NCBI RefSeq assembly: GCF_032401055.1
Contig: NZ_CP135529.1
Coordinates: forward strand, 5,082,501 to 5,146,500
Origin: Tardiphaga sp. 709
GTDB taxonomy: Bacteria > Pseudomonadota > Alphaproteobacteria > Rhizobiales > Xanthobacteraceae
Direction of reading: 5' to 3'
Length of the DNA stretch: 64,000 bases
A program made the translations under genes and the position numbers. The notes beneath the pieces are model-generated. The model ran no database searches. It saw only the letters and a list, made by a program, of their open reading frames with translations, and was not told where the DNA came from. Positions 17,338 to 26,617 of this stretch are shown here, piece after piece (the first letter of the stretch is position 1; each line of letters begins with the position of its first letter).

Positions 17338-18237
17338 TTAGTGCGCAGCTTCCAGAGCGGCAGCTTCCGCCTTGGCGATGGTGCCCTTGACCGCGGTCTG
17401 CACCTTTTCAAAGGCACGGACTTCGATCTGACGGACACGCTCGCGCGAGACGCCGAACTCCGAGGCAAGATCTTCCAGCGTCATCGGTTCATCGGCGAGG
17501 CGACGCGCCTCGAAGATGCGCCGTTCGCGCGGGTTGAGGACGCCGATGGCGCCGTTCAGCGCCTGACGGCGATGATCGAACTCCTCGTGCTCCGCCATGA
17601 TGGTTTCCTGATTGGGCGAGTTATCGACCAGCCAGTCCTGCCATTCGCCGGCTTCGCCGTCGTCACGGATCGGTGCGTTGAGCGACGCGTCGCCACCAAG
17701 GCGGCGGTTCATGTCGATCACGTCCTGTTCCGTCACGCCGAGACGCGTGGCGATCAGCTTCACCTGGTCGGGGCGAAGATCGCCTTCGTCCAGGGCGGAA
17801 ATCTTGCTCTTCGCCTTACGCAGGTTGAAGAACAGCTTCTTCTGGTTTGCGGTGGTGCCCATCTTCACGAGCGACCACGAACGCAGAATGTACTCTTGAA
17901 TCGAGGCCTTGATCCACCACATGGCGTAGGTGGCCAGGCGGAAGCCTTTCTCCGGCTCGAAGCGTTTCACAGCCTGCATCAGACCGACGTTGCCTTCCGA
18001 GACAACTTCGGAGATCGGCAGACCGTAGCCGCGATAGCCCATGGCGATCTTGGCGACGAGTCGCAGATGGCTGGTCACAAGGTGATGTGCCGCGTCGCGA
18101 TCGTCGTGCTCGCGCCAACGCTTGGCAAACATATATTCCTGCTGAGGTTCCAACATCGGAAACTTGCGGATCTCGGCGAGGTAATGCGAGAGGCCGGATT
18201 CTCCATTGAGAACCGGAAGGGTAGCTGTACGGGCCAT
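17338..18237 (-). CDS. rpoH: RNA polymerase sigma factor RpoH (sigma-32)
   Basis: The heat-shock sigma factor, 299 residues, full length. Region 2 (SEGNVGLMQAVKRFEPEKGF, then ATYAMWWIKASIQEYIL) and region 4 (FGVSRERVRQIEVRAFEKVQ) are clear. The RpoH box QKKLFFNLR at residues 132-140 separates it from vegetative sigma factors. Bradyrhizobium relatives have more than one rpoH, so the paralogue number is not assigned. It is a single gene with a shared terminator. Confidence 0.95.
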   Translation of the reverse strand: MARTATLPVLNGESGLSHYLAEIRKFPMLEPQQEYMFAKRWREHDDRDAAHHLVTSHLRLVAKIAMGYRGYGLPISEVVSEGNVGLMQAVKRFEPEKGFRLATYAMWWIKASIQEYILRSWSLVKMGTTANQKKLFFNLRKAKSKISALDEGDLRPDQVKLIATRLGVTEQDVIDMNRRLGGDASLNAPIRDDGEAGEWQDWLVDNSPNQETIMAEHEEFDHRRQALNGAIGVLNPRERRIFEARRLADEPMTLEDLASEFGVSRERVRQIEVRAFEKVQTAVKGTIAKAEAAALEAAH

Positions 18238-18450
18238 TATGATGCCCTCCAGTGGTTCAGACCCCCGATAGCGGCGGGCCAGGCAGCGAGCGCTTTGTTA
18301 AAGCCGCCCTGGCTGCGATGTTCCGCGTCTCATTTGACGCAGGTGCAACATACACCCTACTACAAGCGTATTGAAAGTGAATTCCCTGTCACGTTCCCGT
18401 GGGGCCAATATAAGCGTTTGGAAAAGCTTACTTTTTTATATGCATCTGCG

Positions 18451-19461
18451 TCATTCTGGCACGGCCATATGGGCCCGTAAAACCGCCAAATCGTGAGGAA
18501 GCTCGCTGGTCCACTCCAGAATCTCGCCCGTGCGAGGGTGCTCGAGCGCGAGCGAATAGGCGTGAAGCGCCTGCCGGTCGAGCGCTTCCAGCGCCGCGCG
18601 GCTCTTTACGCCCAGCGACGACGCCTTGGTCTTGAAATGCGAGCCATAGACCGAATCTCCCATCAGTGGATGCTGGATGTGGGCCAGATGCACGCGGATC
18701 TGGTGCGTCCGCCCGGTCTCGAGCTGGCAGGCCAGCAGGGTGGCGATCGGCTTGCCGTGGCGATCCGGGAATTCCTGCAGCACTTCCCAATGGGTGACGG
18801 CATCGCGGCCGCCTTCGCGGACCGCCATTTTCTCGCGGGCATGGGGGTGCCGGTCGATCGGCGCTTCCACCGTGCCGCGCGGCCGGTTCGGAATGCCCCA
18901 GGCAAAGGCCATATAGCCGCGCCGCATTTCGTTGGTGCGGCCGTGATCGGCGAATTGCGCCGTCAGCGACGCATGGGCGGCGTCGTTCTTGGCGACCACC
19001 ATCAGGCCGGTAGTGTCCTTGTCCAGCCGGTGCACGATGCCCGGCCGCTTGACGCCGCCGATCCCCGACAAAGACGCGCCGCAATGGGCGATCAGCGCAT
19101 TCACCAGCGTGCCGGTCTCGTGGCCGGCGGCGGGATGCACGACGAGGCCCTTGGGCTTGTTGATGACGATGATGTCCTCGTCCTCGAACACGATATCGAG
19201 GGCGATATCCTCGCCTTCGGGCTCCGGCGCGATGGCCGGCGGGACGTCGATTGTGATCGTATCGCCGGCAGCGACATGATAAGCGGGGTCGCGCACGGGG
19301 GTGGGGTCTTGCGCAGACCGGGTGATCGTCACCTGGCCGGCGAGGATCAGCGCCTTCAGCCGCGACCGCGACAAAGCCGGGCTGCGCACGGCGAGCACGC
19401 GATCGAGCCGGGTCGAGCCTTCGTCGCCCTGCACCGTGACATCCAGCCGTTGATCGTTCAT
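18451..19461 (-). CDS. 23S rRNA pseudouridine synthase, RluA/RluD family
   Basis: Converts specific uridines of 23S rRNA (in RluD, of helix 69) to pseudouridine. It has 336 residues: an N-terminal S4 RNA-binding domain (about 17-75) and a catalytic domain with HRLDKDTTGL, where D147 is the catalytic aspartate, followed by GRTHQIRVHLAHIQHPLMGD. The S4 domain and length favour RluD over the short RluA. It is divergent from the small gene at 19529. Confidence 0.93.
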   Translation of the reverse strand: MNDQRLDVTVQGDEGSTRLDRVLAVRSPALSRSRLKALILAGQVTITRSAQDPTPVRDPAYHVAAGDTITIDVPPAIAPEPEGEDIALDIVFEDEDIIVINKPKGLVVHPAAGHETGTLVNALIAHCGASLSGIGGVKRPGIVHRLDKDTTGLMVVAKNDAAHASLTAQFADHGRTNEMRRGYMAFAWGIPNRPRGTVEAPIDRHPHAREKMAVREGGRDAVTHWEVLQEFPDRHGKPIATLLACQLETGRTHQIRVHLAHIQHPLMGDSVYGSHFKTKASSLGVKSRAALEALDRQALHAYSLALEHPRTGEILEWTSELPHDLAVLRAHMAVPE

Positions 19462-19528
19462 TCCGTAAAGCCTTACCTGACAGAAGCGTGTTGCTTCGAG
19501 AGCCGTGAATTAAGAGACGAGTGTTTGC

Positions 19529-19870
19529 ATGACCCAGCCCGCCGCCGATAGCGCGCCCGAACCGACCCTTGAACAGGCCGCCATGATCGCGCGCGTCCGC
19601 CGCATGATGCTGATCGCGGGCCTGACCACCGCCCTGGGCGTCGGCGCGCTGCTCGTCGTGATCGGCTACCGCCTTTTCCGCACGGATGGAAGCACTGTGA
19701 CGTCGGCGACGACCGCGACCCTGCCGAAAGGCGCCAAAATCCTCTCCACGGGGGTAGCTGGCGACCGGATCGTGCTGACGCTGGACGTCGGCGGCAGCAC
19801 CGAAATCCGCACTTTCGACGCCAAGAGCCTGAAACCCGCCGGCACGCTGAAATTCGCCAGCGAGCCCTGA
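19529..19870 (+). CDS. Small membrane-anchored protein of unknown function
   Basis: A 113-residue protein with a polar N-terminus, one strong membrane helix at about residues 26-47 and a short soluble domain rich in beta strands (TGVAGDRIVLTLDVGGSTEIRTFD). The layout suggests an inner-membrane protein with its C-terminal domain in the periplasm. It is divergent from rluD and lies just before tRNA-Glu. Similar proteins next to rluD are common in alphaproteobacteria, but I know no function. Confidence 0.8.
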   Translation: MTQPAADSAPEPTLEQAAMIARVRRMMLIAGLTTALGVGALLVVIGYRLFRTDGSTVTSATTATLPKGAKILSTGVAGDRIVLTLDVGGSTEIRTFDAKSLKPAGTLKFASEP

Positions 19871-19963
19871 GGTTCGCCAAAACGAACCATAACCATATAA
19901 GTGGGCGAGGGGGCGGCAGCATCTTGCAGCCACCGCCATTCCCGGCTATCCCCTCCCGCGCAC

Positions 19964-20038
19964 GCTCCGTTCGTCTAACGGTTAGGACATGGCCCTCTCA
20001 AGGCTAAAATAAGGGTTCGATTCCCTTACGGAGCGCCA
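19964..20038 (+). tRNA. tRNA-Glu (anticodon CTC)
   Basis: A full cloverleaf: acceptor GCTCCGT with ACGGAGC, D-arm GTCT/GGAC, anticodon loop CTCTCAA giving anticodon CTC, T-arm AAGGG-TTCGATT-CCCTT, discriminator G and an encoded CCA. It decodes GAG. tRNA genes are common integration sites, but no integrase or repeated 3' end was seen nearby. Confidence 0.97.
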
Positions 20039-20180
20039 TTTTTAGGCCAATTGAGAGCAAAATCACGAATCCGGGCAGCGGTGGTGTTGACTACTGCGGG
20101 TCTGGTTTCGGTTGAAAATCACCGTTTGCCGCGCAATTTCAGGTGCGCTCTGTCACGTCCGTAGATGAGCGCGACGAACT

Positions 20181-21794
20181 TTACCGGCCCCAGAATGCCG
20201 GCGTCGCCTTGAAGCGCCGCCATTTCTTGCGCAGCGTTGTCGCGGCCGCAATCTCGTCACGGGCCTGCCAGCCGGTCACCGTGCCGATGGCGAGGTGAAG
20301 TGCGGCCTGATCGCCTTGCCTGACGGAACCGAGCAATCCGCGGATACTTGCGATGTCGCATACGCGTCCAAGACTCTTTTGAAGTCTGGCGAGCCGAGCC
20401 ACGTAGCGTTTGGCGGGCGCATGGCCGGTGTAAAGTGGCAAGAAGAATTCCGCCGCATAGCGCAGCCTCTTGAGCTCGATTCTGAGACTGTGCCGTGCAG
20501 CGGTGTCGAGCTGCCGGAAGTGCGTGCCACGCTTGCGCACCTTCCGCTGCTGTCGCGCCAGAATTTTGTCGGCGAGCGCCGGCATAGGCTGCGACAGGAC
20601 GGCCAGCGCATCGCTGTCGATATCGTTGCGCCAGCGGCGGCGCTCGACCCAGTGCCCGAGCGAAAGCAGAAAACGGCTGTAGCGCGGATCGTCGAGAACC
20701 GCCTGCAGGCTGCTGTAGTTCGACTTGCGCTGTCGCTCGATTGCGTCGCGCAAGCCGCCGAAGTCGACCTCCGGCGTTGTCGTCGCCACGCGAGAAACGA
20801 TCGTGGTCGCGAAAACGTCCCAATCGCGGGTCTGGCCGAGCTGTCGCATCAGCCACCTCGCTTCGCTGTTGATTGCCTCGAACGAGGGCGATGGAATCTC
20901 ACGCCGGAACAGCGCACAGATCGTGCGCAGACGGCGCAGAGCGATGCGCATCTGGTGCACGCCTTCGGGATCGGATCCTTCCTTTGCCACCGCATGATTG
21001 CGCAGGAGATGATGCCAGCAAGCGCCCCCCAGCAGCGCAATGACGTCGTCAACCGCGTGCTCGGCAGTGATGTTGATGGGTTCGGCTTTCGCCGCCGGCT
21101 GCACGACATCGAACGCCAGCGCATAGCCGCGTTCTGCCTTGCTCCGTGTGCCGACCTGCAGTGGCGCCGCGTCGAGCAACTGCGTTCCGAGATCAAACAG
21201 CGCGCCGGCGTTGCCGCTCTTCAATTCGAGCTCGATCTCGGACAGGACTTCTTGACGCGTACCGGCCTCGATAGTCCCCACGTCGAAGGCGATCTCAACT
21301 GACGCATCAGGCAGATCGAGCTGCCGTGCATGCCGGCGAACTCTTGTCGCAAACGCTGGCACGAGCGCATCGGGCGTAAGCGTCGTCAGCGGATCGCCAA
21401 TCTCGGCAACAGGAAGCTGCGCCAGGTCGGGAGTCATGCCGTCAACCGATGTCTCCCACTGCCATCGCGCCAACGGCCGCCCGATGTCGGGCAGAAGTTT
21501 CAGCGTCTGAATGAAATGCTTGCCGCTGCGTCGCACGCGCAGCGACATGCCGCGTTGAAACAGCGCTCTCTCCGGTGTGTCGTAATAAACTGTCTCCAGC
21601 TGGCGGACCACGCCGCGATTGCGCGCATGCTGTACGATGACGGGCATCTCGCGCAGCTTTTCCAGGATAGCTTGCGGCGCCAGCAGCTTGAGTTCGATTT
21701 CCGCCTGTTCGCCCGGTCGTACAGCAATTGCTGCGCCAGCAGGATCGGGCACGATTGGCTGCTGGGCGTTCAATGGTAACTCCATCGGAAGCAC
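20181..21794 (-). CDS. CYTH and CHAD domain-containing protein
   Basis: A 537-residue protein. The N-terminal CYTH domain has the ExExK signature (EIELK at residues 32-36), the substrate and metal site of triphosphate-tunnel enzymes, with further Arg/Lys/Glu-rich strands such as SLRVRRSG and LSEIELELKSG. From about residue 240 an alpha-helical CHAD domain follows, with VHQMRIALRRLRTI and histidines able to bind phosphate or polyphosphate. Likely activities are inorganic triphosphatase or polyphosphate binding. The start is unsure: GTG at 21794 or ATG at 21785, neither with a clear ribosome site. Confidence 0.9.
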   Translation of the reverse strand: MLPMELPLNAQQPIVPDPAGAAIAVRPGEQAEIELKLLAPQAILEKLREMPVIVQHARNRGVVRQLETVYYDTPERALFQRGMSLRVRRSGKHFIQTLKLLPDIGRPLARWQWETSVDGMTPDLAQLPVAEIGDPLTTLTPDALVPAFATRVRRHARQLDLPDASVEIAFDVGTIEAGTRQEVLSEIELELKSGNAGALFDLGTQLLDAAPLQVGTRSKAERGYALAFDVVQPAAKAEPINITAEHAVDDVIALLGGACWHHLLRNHAVAKEGSDPEGVHQMRIALRRLRTICALFRREIPSPSFEAINSEARWLMRQLGQTRDWDVFATTIVSRVATTTPEVDFGGLRDAIERQRKSNYSSLQAVLDDPRYSRFLLSLGHWVERRRWRNDIDSDALAVLSQPMPALADKILARQQRKVRKRGTHFRQLDTAARHSLRIELKRLRYAAEFFLPLYTGHAPAKRYVARLARLQKSLGRVCDIASIRGLLGSVRQGDQAALHLAIGTVTGWQARDEIAAATTLRKKWRRFKATPAFWGR

Positions 21795-21950
21795 GCATCA
21801 TATTTTATGACACTAGCAAGACATGCCCAAGATGGCGATGGAATGACGCGGTAAATTACGACGGCAATTTCCGGATCGATCGGGACCAGCGGGACTCAGG
21901 GCTGTTCGAATGGTGCGAACGCCCACATTCGTGAAAAGCAAAACGCTACC

Positions 21951-22172
21951 TCAGTCGGCGGCCTTAGTTTGCTTTTCGCTTGGCGGTTTGATCGGGATCT
22001 GCGGTACGGGACCAGTCACGACTGAAGATGATCTACCACCGGATGGCTTATCATCGGAGGCGTGACTTCTGATTGTCTCGAGCACCAGAAAAAACTTCTC
22101 GGCAAGCATGGCAGTAACCTCGCTGGCGAAAGTATCTCCATCATTAGTTGAGTCGAGTTGCTGAAAATTCAA
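21951..22172 (-). CDS. Hypothetical small protein
   Basis: A 73-residue polar protein with a central amphipathic helix (FASEVTAMLAEKFFLVLETI) and a Pro- and Lys-rich end. It stands alone between the CYTH-CHAD gene and a flavin monooxygenase. No family recognised; the biased, protein-like composition is the main reason for keeping it. Confidence 0.45.
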   Translation of the reverse strand: MNFQQLDSTNDGDTFASEVTAMLAEKFFLVLETIRSHASDDKPSGGRSSSVVTGPVPQIPIKPPSEKQTKAAD

Positions 22173-22432
22173 TCACTTACGGCAGGCCGCCGCAATTAAA
22201 TTTGCGCGCCAGAGTATCGCGAAAGGGGCAGCGATATTCGCCTGGTTTACCTCGTCGGAACGAAAGCGATCCCGCCGAAGCTGGCGCTGTATTCAGGGCG
22301 AGTTACATCGTCCTTCGGGAGGCGCGAATGGGCCGCAAAGCCGACCTTGGTAGGATTGAATCTAGAGGCGTTTTCAGGAATTGTATAATAATTTCAACTA
22401 TATAAAGGTCGTCAAATTTCCGTTTCCGCAAA

Positions 22433-23503
22433 TCAATCTCGAAGCAAAGGCAGGAGTATTTTGCCTTGCCGCTCGATCTCCGCCAGATAGGGCGTGTCAG
22501 ACAGGATGAAATACTTGATTCCGAGATCACGGTATTTCTGCAGCGAGCTGGCCACTTCGGATGCCGAACCGACCAGCCAGGTGGTGCCGGCGCCGGCTGC
22601 GCCGAATTTTCCTGGCGCTGTATAGAGATTGTCGTCGAGGACGTCGCCGCGGGCCTGCAGGTCGAGCAGTCGCTGTTGACCGATTGCGATTGGAGGGCCG
22701 TGGTCGTTCCAGCCCGCGCCTGCTTTCCGCGCCATGTCGGCAACCTTGGCTTCCGCCGTAGCCCAGGCCTCGGCCGAGCTCTCCCGGACAAGCGTCGTGA
22801 TCCTGAGGCCAAACTCCAGGGGCGGGAGATCCCGATCAAGGCGCTGACTCAAGCTCTTGAGCCGCTCGATGCGCTGCTTGACGTCACCGAGCGGTTCGCC
22901 CCAGAACAACTGGACATCGGCTTCGGTTGCGGCGACATGCTCGGCCGCGTCCGACGCCCCGCCGAAATACAGTTTCGGATGTCGGCGACTGCCGCGCTGG
23001 ATGATGCGCGGCGCAGCGGTGGAGTCAGCGACGCGGAAATGTGCGCCGGAATAGGTGACGTTTTCTTCGGTCCACAGCCGCCGGACGATGCGCATGAATT
23101 CCCTGGTCCGCGCATATCGCTGCGACGAGTCGGCTTCGTCATCGCCGTAAGCCGCCAGATTGTCCTTGCCGGAGACGATATTGATACGAACCCGGCCACC
23201 GCTCAATTGATCCAGTGTGGCTGCGGCAGATGCAAAATGCGCCGGCTGCCAATAGCCCGGGCGGATGGCTATGAGCGGCTCGAAACTCGTCGTGCGGGCC
23301 GCCAGCACTGAGGCGACGGTGAATGTGTCCGGCCGTCCCCAGCCGGTTCCGATCAGCGCGCCTTTCCACCCATGACGTTCCAGCGCTTGCGCCTGGTCGG
23401 CAAGCGTCTCAACGCTGTTGTGGTTTGGGTCGACGACATCGCCGCGGTGACCTGCCTTCACGTCATTCGGGATGTACCAAAGAAACTCCGAACGATCGCT
23501 CAT
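22433..23503 (-). CDS. LLM-class flavin-dependent monooxygenase, alkanesulfonate monooxygenase-like
   Basis: An FMNH2-dependent luciferase-like enzyme of 356 residues that would cleave a sulfonate to aldehyde and sulfite. SsuD-like features are FLWYIPNDVKAGH at the start, LIAIRPGYWQPAHFA, the block LDQLSGGRVRINIVSGKDN, then KLYFGGASDAA. It shares its layout with the SsuD at 42655 but differs in sequence, so it probably takes another sulfonate. It appears to follow a 51-residue membrane ORF on the same strand. Confidence 0.88.
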   Translation of the reverse strand: MSDRSEFLWYIPNDVKAGHRGDVVDPNHNSVETLADQAQALERHGWKGALIGTGWGRPDTFTVASVLAARTTSFEPLIAIRPGYWQPAHFASAAATLDQLSGGRVRINIVSGKDNLAAYGDDEADSSQRYARTREFMRIVRRLWTEENVTYSGAHFRVADSTAAPRIIQRGSRRHPKLYFGGASDAAEHVAATEADVQLFWGEPLGDVKQRIERLKSLSQRLDRDLPPLEFGLRITTLVRESSAEAWATAEAKVADMARKAGAGWNDHGPPIAIGQQRLLDLQARGDVLDDNLYTAPGKFGAAGAGTTWLVGSASEVASSLQKYRDLGIKYFILSDTPYLAEIERQGKILLPLLRD

Positions 23504-23561
23504 GATGTCCTCTGACGATGGGACCGCATGTTTGCGTGCGGCTCACCGTCCCGTGTCGTTG

Positions 23562-23717
23562 TCAAAATGGGCGCACCGATGTCGCGCCGAACACGATGGC
23601 TGCGATCAACGCAAATGCGCCGTAAACGGCGGCCGTGTGCAGGCGCACCGCTGTGCGGTTCGACGACGCGCGCGCAGGGTTATGCAACCGGGCTTCCGCC
23701 GATAGTTCACGCATCAT
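23562..23717 (-). CDS. Small single-helix membrane protein
   Basis: A 51-residue frame from the ATG at 23717, with GGAGA just upstream. The frame stays open further, but this start has the only good ribosome site. A membrane helix (AAVYGAFALIAAIVFGA) fills residues 31-48. It lies 58 bases before the SsuD-like gene, so the two may be co-transcribed. Function unknown. Confidence 0.45.
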   Translation of the reverse strand: MMRELSAEARLHNPARASSNRTAVRLHTAAVYGAFALIAAIVFGATSVRPF

Positions 23718-23910
23718 CGTTCTCCAACGCGACATTTGCAGATAACAAGGCGATAAATCCGGTCTGCGCAAGCGCGCGCCAGAAATAATGATGATCAGCA
23801 CGTCGGGGCGTTCCGGCGTGGAGTAATATTCTCCATGCCGTCTGCACCAGGCAATTTTGTTCGTTCGGCGCGCTGATTGTCATTCTGGTCAGGCCAAGAC
23901 AGTCTCGAAC

Positions 23911-24126
23911 TCAGCGGGCCGTGGCGATGCGGGATTGGCTAGCCTTGTGACTTCGCTGGTCCATGAGTGCCTTCGCCGCGCGTTCCGCTGCACGGGCCGA
24001 TCCGAAATGGTCGCCTTCCAGCGTGTCGAAGGCAGGCTCTGATGAAAAGAAGCGAAATCCGCGCTCTTCGGCGACGACGATTCCGGCAGTGCGATTGAAG
24101 ACTTCGATGACATAGGCATTGGACAT
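23911..24126 (-). CDS. Conserved-looking small hypothetical protein
   Basis: A 71-residue protein starting MSNAYVIEVFNRTAGIVVAE. It has a strand-rich first half and a helix with SARAAERAAKALMDQ. The pattern resembles small proteins of unknown function seen in Bradyrhizobium relatives. It is divergent from the serine acetyltransferase gene, with over 500 bases between them. Confidence 0.6.
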   Translation of the reverse strand: MSNAYVIEVFNRTAGIVVAEERGFRFFSSEPAFDTLEGDHFGSARAAERAAKALMDQRSHKASQSRIATAR

Positions 24127-24682
24127 GCGCGTTCTGTTCGCCGCCGAGGCAGCGATCCTATCCGTGAGTGATGGGATGTTCGGTGTGAGCTTTACGCCGG
24201 AATCAACAACACGCGCCGGTGGCCGCGGACACGCAGCGGCGGGTTACGCGCTTGCGCAACTGGCTCACTACTGTTGTCTCATATGCGGTCATGCAGGCAT
24301 TCCGAAGTGCACAATCTGTGTCACGAATATCCGACGGCGGCGTTCGTTCGTCAATGAAATGGCCATCCAAATTTAGCGGCGCCGCATAGCGACGATGCTG
24401 TGCGCGGGCATATGCAGCGAATGAACCGCTGTTTGGCGACGACCCCAGCCATTCGACTACGATGCGATCATCGCACCGTGTCGCGTACACCGGCCTGGGA
24501 GCTGCGCGTAGGCTGGTTCGAGTGCCTGAACGCGATTGTATCGGAAGCGAAGGCACGTGACGTGAGGTCGGCGCGTGAGAAGGAAGCATGGACGTATCGA
24601 AAATGCTGCACTTTTGGAATTCCTTGTCCTCGGCTCATGAGTCACAGTTGCAGCTGTATGAGATCGCAACAGGGGAGCCGCG
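24127..24682. other. Intergenic region upstream of the serine acetyltransferase
   Basis: About 550 bases between divergent genes. Several open frames cross it, but none has a protein-like sequence, a ribosome site and the local codon bias together. It probably contains the promoters of both neighbours. No leader peptide or riboswitch was identified. Confidence 0.4.
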
Positions 24683-25627
24683 ATGTCGAGGGTTGCCGAC
24701 GACGTCAAACAAGACATAGGTCGGGACGGTCCGGCGCCACTTTGGGACTTGGGTACGATCGTTGCCGGGCTGCGCGAGTCCCGCGACGTTGCCCACAATA
24801 TCTGGCAGCGTGGGCCGAGCAGACGGGCGCCGTCGCGCGAAGCCCTTACAGAGGTGCTCAAGAGCCTCACCGAGGCATTGTTTCCCCGGCATTATGGCCG
24901 TTCCGATTTCGGCACCGAAAGCATCGATGCGTTTGTCGAAGGCAAACTGGGCGCCGCACTGGATGGCTTGCTCGAGCAAGTCTACCGCGGGCAGACTTTC
25001 GTTTCCGACGGCGCGCCGACCGAGCGACATTTTGAGGACGCCGTTGCGTTGACGCGCGGCTTCGCCGCCCGGCTGCCGGAGATCCGAGGCAGGCTGGTCA
25101 GCGATCTCAGAGCCGCCTTCGTGGGAGATCCTGCTGCGACGAGCTTCCCCGAAATCCTGATTGGCTATCCCGGCATGGTGGCGATCATCCATCACCGCGT
25201 CGCGCACCTGCTTTACAATCTCGGGGCGACGATGGTGGCGCGGTTGATCGCCGAGCTGGCGCATAGCGCAACGGGAATCGACATTCACCCGGGTGCGCGT
25301 CTTGGCGCCAGCATCTTCATCGACCATGGCACCGGCGTCGTGATCGGCGAAACTGCCATCGTCGGTGATCGCGTCCGAATCTATCAGGCGGTAACGCTTG
25401 GAGCCCGGCACTTCCCCACCGATCACGAGGGCAAGGCCATCAAGGGCAATGCGCGCCATCCGATCATCGAGGACGATGTCATCATCTATGCCGGCGCGAC
25501 CATTCTGGGACGCATCGTGGTCGGAAGCGGCTCCACCATCGGTGGCAACGTCTGGTTGACCGAAGACGTACCGCCCAACAGTTTCGTGACGCAGGCATCG
25601 GTGCGGAGCAAGATCAGCCCGCGATGA
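24683..25627 (+). CDS. Serine O-acetyltransferase, EpsC/CysE-like
   Basis: Makes O-acetylserine from serine and acetyl-CoA, the carbon acceptor for sulfide in cysteine synthesis. It has 314 residues, with an alpha-helical N-terminal part and a left-handed beta-helix C-terminus: GIDIHPGARLGASIFIDHGTGVVIGETAIVGD, then hexapeptide repeats to the end. The catalytic His-Asp region GIDIHPGA and DHGTG is intact. The long N-terminus fits the EpsC-type proteins rather than short CysE. It opens the sulfur island and supports cysteine synthesis from released sulfite. Confidence 0.9.
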   Translation: MSRVADDVKQDIGRDGPAPLWDLGTIVAGLRESRDVAHNIWQRGPSRRAPSREALTEVLKSLTEALFPRHYGRSDFGTESIDAFVEGKLGAALDGLLEQVYRGQTFVSDGAPTERHFEDAVALTRGFAARLPEIRGRLVSDLRAAFVGDPAATSFPEILIGYPGMVAIIHHRVAHLLYNLGATMVARLIAELAHSATGIDIHPGARLGASIFIDHGTGVVIGETAIVGDRVRIYQAVTLGARHFPTDHEGKAIKGNARHPIIEDDVIIYAGATILGRIVVGSGSTIGGNVWLTEDVPPNSFVTQASVRSKISPR

Positions 25628-25707
25628 TGGTTGGATAGCCGTCGCGTTAATACGCTGCCGCAGTCCCGACAGGCATGGCCCGTAGTCAGACCATGCCACA
25701 TCGCGTC

Positions 25708-25734
25708 AGGGAGGATAAGCAAGCTATCCTCCCT
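25708..25734. terminator. Hairpin between convergent genes
   Basis: A perfect 10-bp stem (25708-25717 with 25725-25734) with a 7-base loop, between the acetyltransferase on the plus strand and the MetQ-like gene ending at 25740 on the minus strand. It has no T tract on either side, so its efficiency is uncertain. Confidence 0.55.
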
Positions 25735-25739
25735 TGGGA

Positions 25740-26549
25740 TTACCAGGCGGCGAGGATCGAGCCGTTGAACTTGGTGCGGATGAAATCCTTCACCGGCTGC
25801 GACCGATAGATCGAGATGAACTTCTTGATCTGCGGATCGTCCTTGCGATCGTCACGTGCGGCGAAGACGAGGGTATAATATGGCTTGGCTTCGACGACGC
25901 TGGTTTCGGCCGCAAGCGCCTTGTTGAGGTCCAGGCCGGCGAGATAGGCGTAGTTGGATGACACAAAGGCGGCTGCCACGTCATCGAGAGACCGCGGCAA
26001 CTGGGCCGCGTCGATCTCGACGATATGGAGCTTCTTTGGATTTTCAGTCACATCGAGAATGCTCGCCGAGAGGCCGGCATCGGTCTTCAACTTGAGCAGT
26101 CCAGCGGTCTGAAACAGCAACAATGCGCGCGCTGCATTGGTCGGATCGTTGGGGATGGCGATCTTGGCCCCGTCGGGAATGTCGGAGGCCTTGGTGTATT
26201 TCTTGGAGAAGACGCCGGCCGGCACCAGGATCGATTCATCGAGGGCGGAGAGCTTGTAACCGCGCGCCTTCGACTGATTGGCGAGATAGAAGCGGTGCTG
26301 GAAGTTGTTGAGGTCGATGTCGCCTGCCTGCAGCGCTGCATTGGGCTGGTTCCAGTCGCTAAACTCGATGATCTCCGCCTTCAGTCCCTCTTTCTCGGAC
26401 AGCCGCGCGGCCTCGCGAAGAATGTCGCCATAGGGCCCTGCCGAAACGCCGACCTTGAGCGGCTTGTCGGCGGCGTTGGCCTGCAGGGCGGGTAACGACA
26501 GTGCAAGCGCTGAAAGGGAGAGAATGAGAAATCGAGATGCAGCTCTCAT
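25740..26549 (-). CDS. MetQ/NlpA-family ABC substrate-binding protein
   Basis: A periplasmic binding protein of 269 residues with a signal peptide (cleavage after ANA near residue 27). The NlpA-family pattern is clear: LKVGVSAGPYGDILREA, DIDLNNFQHRFYL, IAIPNDPTNAARALLLFQTAGLL. There is no lipobox Cys at the cleavage site. The family binds methionine and related compounds. No MetN or MetI gene lies beside it; instead it is last in an operon with sfnB and an SsuABC-type importer, so it may use another permease or have a different ligand. Confidence 0.9.
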   Translation of the reverse strand: MRAASRFLILSLSALALSLPALQANAADKPLKVGVSAGPYGDILREAARLSEKEGLKAEIIEFSDWNQPNAALQAGDIDLNNFQHRFYLANQSKARGYKLSALDESILVPAGVFSKKYTKASDIPDGAKIAIPNDPTNAARALLLFQTAGLLKLKTDAGLSASILDVTENPKKLHIVEIDAAQLPRSLDDVAAAFVSSNYAYLAGLDLNKALAAETSVVEAKPYYTLVFAARDDRKDDPQIKKFISIYRSQPVKDFIRTKFNGSILAAW

Positions 26550-26617
26550 GATGTGTCCAGGTTGGGAATGAAGTGAATGTATCGCGCTCGCTACGATGTC
26601 GCAGCGTTCCGGATTGC

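Noticed and set aside
18238-18450. A sigma-32 or EcfG promoter upstream of rpoH
   Set aside because: A GGAAC element is present on the minus strand, but no matching -10 element at the right distance was found.
18428-19939. A 503-codon open frame on the same strand as rluD in another frame
   Set aside because: It covers rluD and the small gene at 19529, both of which have recognisable protein sequence and sensible starts. The long frame is composition-driven.
19964-20180. Possible integration site at tRNA-Glu
   Set aside because: No integrase, no repeated 3' end of the tRNA and no change in gene character next to it.
24203-24589. Open frame of 128 codons upstream of the serine acetyltransferase
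   Set aside because: Cys- and Arg-rich translation without pattern, no ribosome site, and it overlaps other equally poor frames.
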